Assembly (NCBI RefSeq): GCF_018812025.1
Contig: NC_063045.1
Location: forward strand, 52,396,579-52,460,578
Length of the DNA stretch: 64,000 nt
From: Megalobrama amblycephala
Taxonomy: Eukaryota > Chordata > Actinopteri > Cypriniformes > Xenocyprididae
Reading direction: 5' to 3'
Part shown: in pieces, positions 1-10,165 of the stretch
How positions within the stretch are numbered: position 1 is the first letter of the stretch
Layout: the number at the start of each line of letters is the position of its first letter
Notes under the pieces: model-generated
Told to the model about the DNA's origin: nothing
What the model saw: only the letters and a program-made list of their open reading frames with translations
Database searches by the model: none
Made by a program: the position numbers and the translations under genes

Positions 1-1823
1 GCTATATAACAGTGATTAGTTTTCTATCGATGAATGTATCCAAACAGTTGCTCACCTGTCTAATAAAAACACATAATATATTAAAGCGTATTTGGTGTTT
101 CCATGGTTTCTACAAAATAAAACTGGAAATCGAGGGTAACGTGGGTGTCCTGGTTCAAATTGCTTATTTCTCTGGATTTAAACATTCTTGAAAACATTTG
201 GGATAATGTAAGTACACAAGTCAACAAAATATATAACATTGTTCTAGTGGTATTTGGATATTTTAATTCAAAAATCTGGATGTTGGAATCGATTCTCAGA
301 AATGAATACAACAAACCACGTCACAACGAGGACTTTATCGTATCAATTGCTGGGTTCAAAACCTGGCTCAACAAAATTGTACATCAAATATTTAAATGTC
401 TTTTGACAGACTGTGATTGTCACATTATGCAGTAGTTTCACAGAAACAGCTGGTTAGGACATTATATTTGCTACTTGCATAAAAAAGACTTGGTATCTTT
501 ATATTTACCCTCTCATACGCAAGTAACGAGGTGACAAGGGTTTGCAAAACCCCTTTAAATCCCATTACGGTAAATTAAACTTGCATATTAAACTTGTTGT
601 GATATCAACATTGTAATTTAGTTTTATATCGGCAGTAAAATCATCACCAATATACTGTGAAAAATGAGTCTTAATTCGTAAAGCAAAGAAAGCACTAAAG
701 CAAATGCTAATAAAAGAAAGCTGGAGCACCAGGATGAGAAGCAGGTAAGAAATCTAATGGAGCGGAAACGTTTTACCTGCCACATTCTCTGTAAGAGTCC
801 CCGGGAGAGACCGAGCGGATTGGAAACAGGCCAATGTTACTGAATGTCACAATGCATTTTTTGTGTGTGTCTTTCTTGGTTGCACGTACACAGTCATATT
901 CAAATGTTTGTGCACAAGCAAGACAGTGAGATTTATCTTTTGTTAAGATTTGTGTCTGCAATGCTTGTGGAATAAATAAACCTCGCCGTGACCTTCCGGT
1001 TCGACGGCAGCTCACCGTGGTGGGTTTCTGAGCTAAAAAGAGTGGCTTCTTTGACTTCAAAGGTGCAGTGCTGGGGGTCTGGCATGGCAGGGTTTGGTTT
1101 GATCACAGGTAGTGTAATTACGCCACTCCCAGTGCAGAGATCTGCGCCGAAACAGCCCGCAGCAAGTGCACTCTGCAACAGGATGCATTCCTCAGTGACA
1201 GCAAGACAAGGAAATTGCCACCTAACCCCGACCACATGACAGGGAGAGAGCGAGCGAGCGAGCGGGGGAACGCACACATGCAGACGCACACAAACACACA
1301 CGCATGACCCAGATCAAGGCAAACAGACACAATGCGCAAACAAAAGACGCATCTGAGCACGTATGTACACACTGATTCACCGCCTACAAAATGTCAGTCG
1401 ATGGTACGAATCCCGTCATTATTGGATACTCAGAGCATCCGTGCGAGTTATGAGGATTGTGTCATCCATTATTCAGTCTCGTGTAGCCATGAAGGCAGCA
1501 TGGGCGGGATGTGAGGACTATTGAATATCAAAACTTGTCCATGAATGAAGGTGTGATTTCACCACACTGTGTTTTCCCCCATAATCAAACCTGTCTGCAG
1601 TAGGATTATGAGCTGTTTTGGTGCGGATCAAAGGGGTGTGTGTGTTTGTCTGTGTCTGTATGGACACGCAAATGTGGGTAAATGTGTGTGCAAAGGTGAG
1701 ACAAAGATGTAGCACGCCTAGCAAACAGTCGAGACAGTACGGAAGGGGGAATCCGAGCCACTTCGGCGCTAATCCACACCGTCTCCTGCTGCGTCCCCGT
1801 CAGAATGAAAACGGGTTACTCAC
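1..1823 (-). other. cux1: cux1 intron 8, partial
   Basis: No exon matching the next CUX1 segment is visible. Positions 1-720 are AT-rich and featureless to me. Positions 960-1310 are GC-richer and end in a short GAGC/GCGA simple repeat (about 1247-1265) followed by a CA-rich stretch (1270-1310). Around 1630-1690 there is a TG-rich stretch. Open frames here are short and lack protein-like composition. Confidence 0.6.
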
Positions 1824-1890
1824 TTTGCTGTGGATTCTTCATCGTATTTCGTCTTCAGTTCGTGGAGTTCTGCCTGAGTTGCTTCAAGTG
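1824..1890 (-). CDS. cux1: cux1 exon 8 (coiled coil)
   Basis: This is a 67-nt exon, phase 1 to phase 2, encoding A (split codon) [20 protein letters not shown] A and two bases of a final Lys codon. Mammalian CUX1 reads [20 protein letters not shown] TAK here. The acceptor is ATTTGTTGTGCAG; the donor is GCAAA followed by GTGAGTAA, strong in the intron although the last exon base is A. The next expected exon (starting ADEIEMIMTDLERANQ in mammals) is not found between 1 and 1823, so intron 8 runs off the window. Confidence 0.93.
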
Positions 1891-1984
1891 CTGCACAACA
1901 AATGAAACGCATGTCAGTAAAAAGTGAAACTACATGTATGTAATTGCAAAAACACCTAATATGATGGTGAATGCATTAGCACAC

Positions 1985-2052
1985 CTGTTTGTAAGGACTG
2001 TGTTTTCATGTCCAAGTCTTCTGTCCTTCCGTCCTGGCTCTGCTGTGGCTGA
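1985..2052 (-). CDS. cux1: cux1 exon 7 (coiled coil, weakly conserved)
   Basis: This is a 68-nt exon, phase 2 to phase 1, found by phase and by its end: MKTQSLQT followed by a split Ala codon, matching CUX1 HKVQSLQT then A. Upstream it reads S (split) QPQQSQDGRTEDLD, which is not close to the mammalian LQETQMSTTSKLEEAE. The acceptor is TGTCTCTATGCAG after a pyrimidine-biased tract. The donor is ACAAACAG followed by GTGTGC, weak from +3 onwards. It is the least conserved exon and would be missed by simple homology. Support comes from both flanking phases fitting exactly and from the 94-bp spacing to exon 8. Confidence 0.82.
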
Positions 2053-2328
2053 CTGCATAGAGACATACAGAGGACAATTAAAACAACTGTTTCTCAACAT
2101 GACAGAACAGTCACATTAACGCTGCAGTACTACAGTACAAACTGACATAATAGTGAATAATTCACTAGATGCACTGATATTATGTAACATTTTTAACGTT
2201 TAATGACTAAATATTTCCGACGTGGACGTATAGCTATATTTTTAAAGTGAGCTACCTAGTGAGCTGCCTACTGTATCGAGATTAGTGTTATTTTAGCATC
2301 ATTGAGATACTATTAAAGTTTTTACTAA

Positions 2329-2630
2329 AGGGATAGTTCACCCAAAAATTTAAATTCTTTCATCATTTACTCACCCTTTTGTTGTTCCAAACCTGTATAA
2401 GTTTCTTTCTTCTGTTGAATACAAAAGAAGATATTTTAAAGAATGTTGGTAACAAGACAGTTGACGGTAGCCAATGACTTCCATAGTATTTTTTTTTCTC
2501 CCCTACTATGGAAGTCAATGGCTACCATCAACTCTCTGGTTACCAACATTCTTCAAAATATCTTCTTTTTAGTTCAACAGAAGAAAGAAACTCATACAGG
2601 TTTGGAACAACATAAGGGTGAACTAATCCT
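2329..2630. mobile_element. Angel-like palindromic MITE
   Basis: The left end AGGGATAGTTCACCCAAAAA is mirrored at the right by GGGTGAACTAATCCT. The whole 302-bp unit folds on itself: for example GTAGCCAATGACTTCCATAG at 2468 pairs with CTATGGAAGTCAATGGCTAC at 2505. It is followed by TTAA; the left flank is CTAA, a one-base change. Palindromic TTAA-flanked elements of this kind are the Angel-type non-autonomous DNA transposons of zebrafish and relatives. The family name is from memory of the terminal sequence. Confidence 0.75.
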
Positions 2631-2639
2631 TTAATATTT

Positions 2640-2915
2640 TGAATTAGTTCAAATTTTTGTACATATATTTTACATTTTCATTTAAATTTTTGTTAAAGTT
2701 TTAATTTTGTTGTGTATTTTTGTAATTTTATTAGTTTTTTTTACATGTCTATATAGCTGGGGTTTTTTAGGTATTTTAATATATAAAAGAGCAATGTGGC
2801 AGCTGAATGAAATAAAATAAGTTTAGTTTGATTTTATTTCAGATAACATTTATTTTATTTTAAGTAACAAAAATGTTTCTTTTATGGTTTTAGTTAACTA
2901 TAACCCTGATCAAGA
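2640..2915. repeat. AT-rich dispersed repeat, copy 1 (inverted relative to 4160-4440)
   Basis: The right end reads TATGGTTTTAGTTAACTATA then ACCCTG. Its reverse complement recurs at 4160-4440, starting GGGTTATTATAGTTAACTAA and followed by AACCATAAAA. Both copies share ACTATATAGACAT-like and TTATTTTCTTTCAT-like internal words. A third, interrupted copy flanks 11365-12326. It is probably an old non-autonomous element; superfamily unknown. Confidence 0.55.
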
Positions 2916-3008
2916 CAGCATTTTTGGCCATCACAGACACATTCAGTGCAACCATCATGTCGGAAAATGTTGTCTAGAATTCAGAATTTAGTTACAAAGA
3001 CACCTATG

Positions 3009-4722
3009 CAGTGTTAATTTCGTTGACGAATAATTTTCGCCATAATTTTCGTCAACGACATTTTTTCACAGACGAAAACGAGACGATGACTAAATAAAAA
3101 TGCGTTTTGAATGACTAAAACTATAACTCAATTCTACTCTAATTTTCGTCAACGGATAAAAACGAGACGAAAATGAAAGAGAGGGACAATTTGGGAAGAT
3201 ATCCAGTCAGGTCTGCTGTGTGGAAGACGCGCACATTTGAAGTGTAACGTGCTGTTCTAACCACGGGAAAAGCGGCGCTGTTGCGCCCTCTATAGGCTCG
3301 CGAAGCAGCACATCTGACTGCTGCACAATTAATGAATAGCGCACGTTTATGCCAAGAGATTGCTTATAAGCTAATGTTGATGAATTATGACAATGTTTAC
3401 TACACAATGTTTATATTATAGTATGTTTTAGACGGTTGTAAGAACGCATATTTTATCTCCCTCATGAGCAGCCTGCTACAATGCAGACTGCAGACATTTC
3501 AGAATAAGAGTCACGGTGTATTTGAGTATGGTCAAAGACTATAGAATAACACAAGACATGTCACTCGTATTGTTTTGAATGGGAGAAAGTGTAACGCGCA
3601 ATATGGCGGAATAAGTCCCGCCTTCTAAATAAGAGCCAATCGCCGACTGGTAAAGTCATCGCGTCACTTCAGCGGCCGTTAGAATCACCGGTTTCTATAG
3701 AAACATTCAGACGCGCGCCTCCGAAGAGGGTTTGCGCATGCGCATTAGCTTGATCCAGCCTGAAAAATAGTTTTTTTTGGTCATGATTCGAGCGTTTAGA
3801 AACTAAATTTATGAGCCGGTTGTTGTTAGATTTCATTGGTGATTTCAAATATGAAATTTAATCGTATGGTTGGTGAACAGTTTTGGAGAATTTGATGTTT
3901 CCCCTTCAAAGAGATTGCATGATGCCCAGGATGCCCGAGAGGCGTTTCAAAGATGGCCGCCGAGTGAAATGACTTGTCTTAAAGGGACTTTGGTATGGTT
4001 TATAATTATAATTTTTTCCTGGTCATTATTGTCATTTTGTTTACATAATAAACTGTATTTAATTTAATTTCTATTTAATTCACAGTAAACTACTGTATCT
4101 TCTGTCATAGGAAGGAAAGACATTATTTGACACATTATTCAATATATTTTACAAGTATAAGGGTTATTATAGTTAACTAAAACCATAAAAAAACTTCCTT
4201 ACTTGAAATAAACGTTAACTAAAATAAAAAAAAAATAGCCTATATATAAAAATGTAAACTTATTTTCTTTCATCTAGTTTACAAGCTTTAGCTTAACCTC
4301 ATGTACTACACTAACAAAAATAAAAAATAATAACAAAACAACAACAACAACAACAACAACAACAAAACTATATAGACATTTAAAAGCAAAAACTAAAAAA
4401 CATAAACACCAAAAATTACTAAAACTTTTAACTAAACTTGCTATGGCGAGTAAAGTACAGTTGGTTTTCTTAAGTGAACAGAAACAGTTTGGAGAATATC
4501 AGATGTATATCAGTGTATTGGATCTGTGTATTGTTAGAGAAATGCTTACTTAATGAATTACAATTTAACTAAATTAGATTTTAGTTGACAATCTACTGTT
4601 GATTTAGTCGACTAAAATCTTTTGATATTTAGTCGACTAAAACTAGACTAAAACTAAAACAATTTCTGATGACTAAAATATGACTAAAACTAAATGGAAA
4701 TTTGCTGTCAGAATTAACACTG
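3009..4722. mobile_element. Non-autonomous hAT-type element with 8-bp target duplication
   Basis: The element begins CAGTGTTAATTTCG and ends GAATTAACACTG, giving an 11-bp terminal inverted repeat. It is flanked on both sides by the exact 8-mer CACCTATG (3001-3008 and 4723-4730). An 8-bp duplication with CA...TG termini is the signature of hAT transposons. Internal sequence near both ends is rich in GACGAAAA / GACTAAAA words. The middle (3190-3990) is GC-richer. No transposase frame is present, so it needs enzyme supplied elsewhere. The perfect duplication suggests a fairly recent insertion. Confidence 0.85.
4160..4440. repeat. AT-rich dispersed repeat, copy 2, inside the hAT-type element
   Basis: This is similar, in reverse orientation, to 2640-2915. 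It includes a CAA microsatellite (about 4337-4365). It lies inside the 3009-4722 element, either as a later insertion or as part of that element's own sequence; I cannot tell which. Confidence 0.45.
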
Positions 4723-4985
4723 CACCTATGATTCACAAAAAATGACCTAGATGTCAAAAAATGCTGATTACAACTGAGAATATAGTTTTTCTAGCTCTGC
4801 ATTTATAATCTCATTATGATTTCTTTGCTGATTCTGTTTTTCAGCATGTCATTTCAACGCACTTATGATGCTCACGATTGCTGTCTAGGCAGGCAGCTCA
4901 CTGGGTTTTGAAACACAGCCTATGAATTCATAACGTAAACATGATGATTAATGTAGTATTGTATTTGTGCAATGATCAGGCTAAC

Positions 4986-5148
4986 CTCTCCTTGTCTGCA
5001 TAGTTGTTAGGAAGGTTTTCCCCTCTGCTTTCCCTCTCTTCTTTTCCTGATCGGTCCTGGTTCTGATCAAGAGCTTCCTCTGTGTTCTTGGCCTGCAGAG
5101 AACGCTCATACTGCTCCAGCTTCTCTTTAAGTGCTTTAATAGTGACTT
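4986..5148 (-). CDS. cux1: cux1 exon 6 (coiled coil, divergent second half)
   Basis: This is a 163-nt exon, phase 1 to phase 2. It starts E (split codon) [20 protein letters not shown], which matches CUX1 [20 protein letters not shown]. The second half, from NTEEALDQNQDRSGKEE to NLPNNYADKE, is rich in Glu, Asn, Asp and Arg and matches the mammalian exon poorly. The segment appears about a dozen residues longer than the mammalian one, recalled as about 43 residues. The acceptor is CTCTCCTGCAG; the donor is GGAGAG followed by GTTAGC, with a non-consensus T at +3. The reading frame stays open throughout and joins exon 7 in phase. It could be an alternatively spliced or rapidly evolving linker within the coiled coil. 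Confidence 0.9.
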
Positions 5149-5312
5149 CTGCAGGAGAGAAAGAGAGTGATCAGGGCATTAAAAAGAAAGACAGTAGAGG
5201 TCTATGGATGTGTGTGGTTTAGTTTTTGTCTACATTGTGGGGGCCAAATAGTAAAACCTAAAACCCGCCAAGAGGAAAACCACTTAATAAACATACTAAA
5301 TTATATCTTTAA

Positions 5313-5923
5313 GGAACAATTCACCCGAAAATGAAAAATCTGTCATCATTTACTCACCCTCAAGTCAAGTCCAAACCAGTATAACGTTCTTTCTTCCATG
5401 GAAGACAAAAGGAGCAATAAAGACTGTGACAAGTACAATGAATGGGAACTGAAGCTTCAAAAGGACACAAAGCACCATAAAAGTATCATAAAAGTAGTTC
5501 ATACGACTATATTCCAAGTCTTCTGAAGCAATATGACAGCTTTGTGTGAAAACAAACCGAAATTTAAGTAATTTCTCACTGAAAATCAGACTCAATGATC
5601 CAGCCTTAGCAGTTTTCAAGGTAACAGCCCACTTGAGGAAAGATCATCAGTGAATAATGTCTTATATTTCAGTCTGTTTCTCAAGCAAAGCTACTGTATG
5701 ACTTTAGAAGACTGTGAATCCACCACGAATCATATGAGCCACTTTTATCATACTTTTATGGTGCCTCTGCATCATTTTTGAAGCCCGAAAGCTCAAAACC
5801 TAATTCATTGTTATTGCACTGAAAAGAATGACCAGCACATTCTCTGAAATTGCTTGCTTTCGCACGCGTTTGACATGGCATGAGGATGAGTAAATGACAA
5901 AATTTTCATTTTAGGGTGAAATG
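5313..5923. mobile_element. TTAA-flanked Angel-related element
   Basis: It begins GGAACAATTCACCCGAAAAT and ends with ATTTTCATTTTAGGGTGAAA plus TGT, flanked by TTAA at 5309-5312 and 5924-5927. At 611 bp it is longer than the palindromic copies. The interior has tracts such as CCAAGTCTTCTGAAGCAATA also seen near 50880, so both belong to one longer subfamily. No coding frame of note. Confidence 0.7.
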
Positions 5924-6868
5924 TTAAATTCATTCATTTCTTTATATTCATTTATTTAGGTTTAGGGTAAGAAGATAGAAAATTTCATTAACTCAGTATA
6001 TATCCAAAAAAAAAAAAAAAAAAAAAAACAGAAGTCAAGGGAAAGTCCCCACCACAATAGAAAAATTTGTGTTTTGCATACCTACACACACATCCACACA
6101 AAATATCCCTGATAGAGAGCTTTTTCCTCCTCTCTCCGTCTCCTGCACAGCCATCTGCGGTGATTTAAACTCCACCACTTCAGTGCTGACACATAATCAA
6201 TGAGCAGCAGTCCCACAAGAGCCCTTTTAGACCCTTAAATGCTAAACTGGACTTTAAACACTGGGAGACTGGAGGATCACTGACCTGAGAAAGATCAGCG
6301 TGTAGAATAGGAAGGATTACCTAGCGGACCGCTCAGATGGAAACACAACTGTGTGTGTACACGTATACGTGTGTCTGTGTGAGAGAGGTCGCATGTGGTG
6401 GTACCTACGGCTGGTGTGGGACAAATGAAATATTGCCGTTATTGGACTGCATCGATTAGGGGAATTCCACAGACCGTGAGGGAGTGATCTTTCCCTCTTG
6501 TTTACGTAAAAAAAAGAAAAAACGGGAAACGTCTGGCTGAAACAGCAGCAGGACAGAAATAGAGCTCAGATGACTACAGCTCATTTGAACAAAAATAGGG
6601 CCCCATCTATATGGGTACACTTATGCGGCCTGCCAACATGACATATGAATAACTCATTTCATTTGCTAGGTACAGATAAATCCTGTTTTACAAAATGAGA
6701 ATGCTTGCAAACAGCATTTAAATTCCATGTTGTGACAATTTTGAGTGGAACAATATTACAGTTAGTAATGTAGTGATAGTTAATAAAAATTTATGTTATC
6801 CATCAGGATTGGATTGAGAAAAGTAGGCTATGAATGAATGGTCAATGAATATTGAATATATATATATA

Positions 6869-8413
6869 CACTGTGTGCAGAATTATTAGGCAAGCTAACT
6901 TTCTGATCATATTTTTTTTCCAAACACATTTTACCAATTTCAATCCACATCAATCTTAATAACTACTATTAATAATGTTTTTAATCATTTATAAGTGATA
7001 TATAATTGTTCATGAAGGCTGGAAATGAAAAATGCCTTATATTCAGGTGTGCAGAATTATTAGGCAGGTTTGCTTTTACAGGCAAAATGAGCCAAAAAAG
7101 AGATTTAACTTAGACTGAAAAGTCAAAAATGATTAAATACTCACGAGAAGGACGCAATATTAATGCAATACTAGAAATTGCAAAGTTAAAGCATGACCAA
7201 GGGACAGCAAAATGCTCATTGGGTCAGCGGGGTCATACAAAAACAGGTGGAAAAGAAAAGACACATGTTAACTGCAAAAGAGTTAAGAATTAAGGTGAAG
7301 AGTTAAGTGTGAAACCATCAGGAACCTTTTAGACTCCAGCGCCACCATTTTCCAGAACTGCAACCTACCTGGAGTCTCCAGAAGTGCAAGGTGTCTCAGA
7401 GACTTAGTTAGGTTAGCTAAAGAATCCTAAAAAATGACCCGCTCTTAATAAGAATCACAAGCTGAAGTGTTATAAAATACATGAAGACTGGGTTTTTATC
7501 GGCCTTATAGACAGACAGATTGAGAGTGACTCCTGAAGGACCAGCACCACATCCTCTTTTACCACTGTTTGAAGAATTTATCTTCCAGAATCTGGCAGTA
7601 AGTTTTGGAAGATCATTTTTAGTCCATCTCTGCAAGACGGACATTTCAGGATAAGAGAGGGACTAAAAGTAAACTCCCACACCTTACTGCCAGATTTTGG
7701 AAGATAAATTCTTCAAACAGTGGTACAAGAGGATGTGGTGCTGGTCCTTCAGGAGTCACTCTCAAGCTGTCTGTCTATAAAGCCTATAAAAACCCAGTCT
7801 TCATGTATTTCACAACATTTCAGCTTGTGATTATTATTAAGAGCGGGTCATTTTTTAGGATTCTTTAGCTAACCTAAGTCTCTGAGATCCTGACACCTTG
7901 CACTTCTGGAGACTCCAGGTAGGTTGCAGTTCTGGAAAATGGTGGCGCTGGAGACTAAAGGGTTCCTGATGGTTTCACACTTAACTCTTCACCTTAATTC
8001 TTAACTCTTTTGCAGTTAACATGTCTTTTCTTTTCCACCTGATTTTGTATGACCCCGCTGACCCCATGAGCATTTTGCTTTCCCTTGGTCATGCTTTAAC
8101 TTGCAAATTCTAGTATTGCATTAGTATTGCGTCCTTCTCGTGAGTATTTAATAATTTTTGACTTTTCAGTCTAAGTTAAATCTCTTTTTTTGGCTCATTT
8201 TGCCTGTAAAAGCAAACCTGCCTATTAATTCTGCACACCTGAATATAAGGCATTTTTCATTTCCAGCCTTCATGAACAATTATATATCACTTATAAATGA
8301 TTAAAAACAATATTAATAGTAGTTATTAAGATTGATGTGGATTGGAATTGGTCAAATGTGCTTGGAAAAAAAATATGATCAGAAAATCAGCTTGCCTAAT
8401 AATTCTGCACACA

Positions 8414-8416
<3 letters not shown>
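6869..8416. mobile_element. Tc1/mariner fold-back with 734-bp inverted arms
   Basis: The termini are CACTGTGTGCAGAATTATTA and its complement ending CTGCACACAGTG, each bordered by TA. The left arm (6869-7602) and right arm (7683-8416) are both 734 bp and closely complementary, separated by an 80-bp spacer. Reading the left arm forward gives broken transposase-like peptides such as MSQKRDLT and EIAKLK near 7087-7190. Near the centre the right arm still reads EDKFFKQWYK. So each arm seems to be a decayed piece of a mariner-type transposase gene joined head to head. Frames are interrupted by stops, so it is non-autonomous. Confidence 0.82.

Positions 8417-8476
<60 letters not shown>
8417..8476. 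repeat. (TA)n microsatellite abutting the mariner fold-back
   Basis: About 30 uninterrupted TA units run directly from the right end of the fold-back. A shorter TA run (about 6857-6868) lies at the left end. The element may have inserted into a TA tract, consistent with its TA target preference. Confidence 0.95.
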
Positions 8477-8477
<1 letters not shown>

Positions 8478-8599
8478 TTATTAGGGGTGTAACAATACAT
8501 GTATTCGTCCAGAACGGTCACGGAACGGACGTCATGGTTTGGTGCATGCAATCAGACGATGAATACAGTCAGTCACTGTATGACCAGTGAGATGTTCAG

Positions 8600-8645
8600 T
8601 TTTGCACCAAGCCTGAATGGGTGGGGAGAACATCATTGAATCAGT

Positions 8646-8717
<72 letters not shown>

Positions 8718-8762
8718 TTTACTGATTCAATGAAGTTCTCCCCAACCATTCGGGCTTGGTTA
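8600..8762. repeat. Inverted repeat with (TA)n loop
   Basis: The left arm (CACCAAGCCTGAATGGGTGG near 8605, to about 8648) pairs with the right arm (8713-8762, containing CCAACCATTCGGGCTTGG). The loop is a TA run of about 29 units plus a T tract. The preceding 8485-8600 starts GGGGTGTAACAATACATGTA, a terminus I associate with fish DNA transposons, but no matching right end is seen. Confidence 0.7.
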
Positions 8763-8889
8763 CATCATACGCATTACATCTGGTTGCATTTCATTCATAC
8801 GCGAAGAAAGTTGTACATATTTAGTTTTGTGGGAAATTTGTTTTGTTTTTCCATCATTTCAAAAAGCACTGAAAGGCTGGGGTGGTTAC

Positions 8890-9027
8890 CTTGGTTTTTA
8901 ACCTCTGCGATTTCGCGTTCGTACTCTTGTAGTGTATCTTTGAGCCTCTGGTTTTCTGTCTCTAAGTCGTGCATCTTCCGAACAGTCACCTGGAGTTGCT
9001 GAGCTGCCTCCAAAGCTGAGACAGGAT
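8890..9027 (-). CDS. cux1: cux1 exon 5 (coiled coil)
   Basis: This is a 138-nt exon, phase 1 to phase 1, encoding D (split codon) then [15 protein letters not shown], the segment [18 protein letters not shown] and finally [12 protein letters not shown]. Mammalian CUX1 has DPVPALDLGQQLQLKV, LHDIETENQKLRETLE and EFAEVKNQ at the same place. The heptad pattern is typical of a parallel coiled coil. The acceptor is TGTGTTTCAG; the donor is AACCAAG followed by GTAACC, consensus at +1 to +4 (GTAA) but not at +5/+6. Because both ends are phase 1 the exon could be skipped in frame. An inverted repeat with a long TA run (8600-8762) starts only about 130 bp beyond the donor. Confidence 0.95.
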
Positions 9028-9624
9028 CTGAAACACACATCCACACACACGGGTCAGAATATCGCGTGTACCGCTTTCAGAGCAGGTCAAAGGTTTGATT
9101 CAGTGAGCGAGAGCTGTGTATGGAGATCAGCGTGGGCTAGTCTATGTGCAGTGTGCAGCTTGATTAAATACCTAAAACAGTTTTTGCATTTTTGCGGATT
9201 GCCAACCGCAGCTAAAAATGTTAACTAGGAAAACAAACCAAGCCAAAACACGCCAATAAATCCACACTATTCTCCAGCGCCTCGGTTAACTTCTGCTCTG
9301 TTAAATCACAATAACAAAAAAGCACCAAAAAGAACCATGGTATTATCACTGATTTTGGATAGAGACCATGAAAGTACAGTGTTTTCTGGACACGTACCAT
9401 GGCAATTCTAATTTGCTGCTAAAGCATGGCACTAACAACAGAGATTAAAAACAAAGATGCACACTTATTTTACACAATATTCACAAAAAACAACTTAACC
9501 TGATTATTTTTCAACAAAAAATAAATTAATTAAATGTCTCCTTTAAAAGGTAAAACTGAAAAACACTCAATCTGTGGAACCACCACAGTAAACTAAGGGC
9601 AGTTGCATTCTTAGTCAAATAAAA

Positions 9625-9630
<6 letters not shown>

Positions 9631-9673
<43 letters not shown>

Positions 9674-9680
9674 TTTTTTT
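9631..9680. repeat. (TA)n / poly-T run
   Basis: A short TA microsatellite passes directly into about 24 T residues. On the minus strand this is an A-run followed by TA. No element could be delimited around it. Confidence 0.9.
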
Positions 9681-10054
9681 ACAAAAATAGAAATATTTCT
9701 ATTTTACATTTAAAATACAAAAAAAATCTAATAAAATAATTTTGAAAAATATGAAACAATTAGGCTTACAAATTAGTCCACTCAATCAAATCCCGACAAC
9801 AATCATAGTTTCATGACTGATGACAGAAAAAGCGTCCAAAATACACCACCAGCAGCAGGAATTTCAGGTTAGCAGGTTGTAAAAGAAGTTATACTAATTC
9901 ATATTTGGCAGGGTGTTAATTTGTTGCTTTCATAAATGGAAGGCAATGTTAAGTGAAAGTGGGGGTCGAGCGCAGCGGTGGTGTGGGACCGGGGCCAGCC
10001 CTCCGCACTGAAGGACTAAGACATTCTGACACACACACACGCTTTTTCATCACT

Positions 10055-10165
10055 GTCTGTCCCCCTCAAATGCTAATTGCTATATGACTAATTATGGCCC
10101 TGTTCCCGTTGATTTTCCTTAATGAGACAGCCAAGTTAATTATGTAATCAAACTATTTTATTAGC
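10055..10165. promoter_or_regulatory. Candidate conserved non-coding block, homeodomain motifs
   Basis: This is single-copy-looking sequence with several homeodomain-type cores in about 95 bp: ATGCTAATTGC (octamer-like) near 10070, CTAATTATGG near 10088, CTTAATGAG near 10118, and GTTAATTATGTAATCA near 10135. Such clusters in introns of developmental transcription factor genes are often enhancers. No comparison with other species was possible, so this rests on motif density alone. Confidence 0.35.

Larger units (their letters stand above)
2053..4985 (-). other. cux1: cux1 intron 6, mostly transposon-derived
   Basis: This 2,933-bp intron holds an Angel-like MITE (2329-2630), an AT-rich repeat (about 2640-2915) and a hAT-like element (3009-4722). 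The remaining 2053-2328 and 4731-4985 show nothing recognisable. About 70 percent of the intron is therefore explained by mobile DNA. Confidence 0.7.
5149..8889 (-). other. cux1: cux1 intron 5
   Basis: This 3,741-bp intron contains a TTAA-flanked element (5313-5923), a poly-A run (about 6007-6029), a mariner fold-back (6869-8416), two TA microsatellites and an inverted repeat (8600-8762). Positions 6110-6640 look like single-copy DNA with balanced composition. They include the string ATCGATTA near 6450, which resembles a Cut/Onecut binding core, but one such site is weak evidence. Confidence 0.6.

Noticed and set aside
773..820. Possible extra cux1 micro-exon with an ACAG acceptor near 795 and a GTAAAA donor near 772 on the minus strand
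   Set aside because: The enclosed sequence is very short, does not match any CUX1 segment, and does not complete the open Lys codon with a conserved continuation.
7417..7644. 75-codon open frame inside the fold-back as a functional protein
   Set aside because: It covers the spacer and a shifted frame of one arm; the arms carry stops and frameshifts relative to any mariner transposase.
8795..9046. 83-codon minus-strand open frame with an ATG just before exon 5, as a small gene or alternative start
   Set aside because: The coding match begins exactly after a TTTCAG acceptor and ends at a GT donor. The extra residues at both ends have no CUX1 counterpart.
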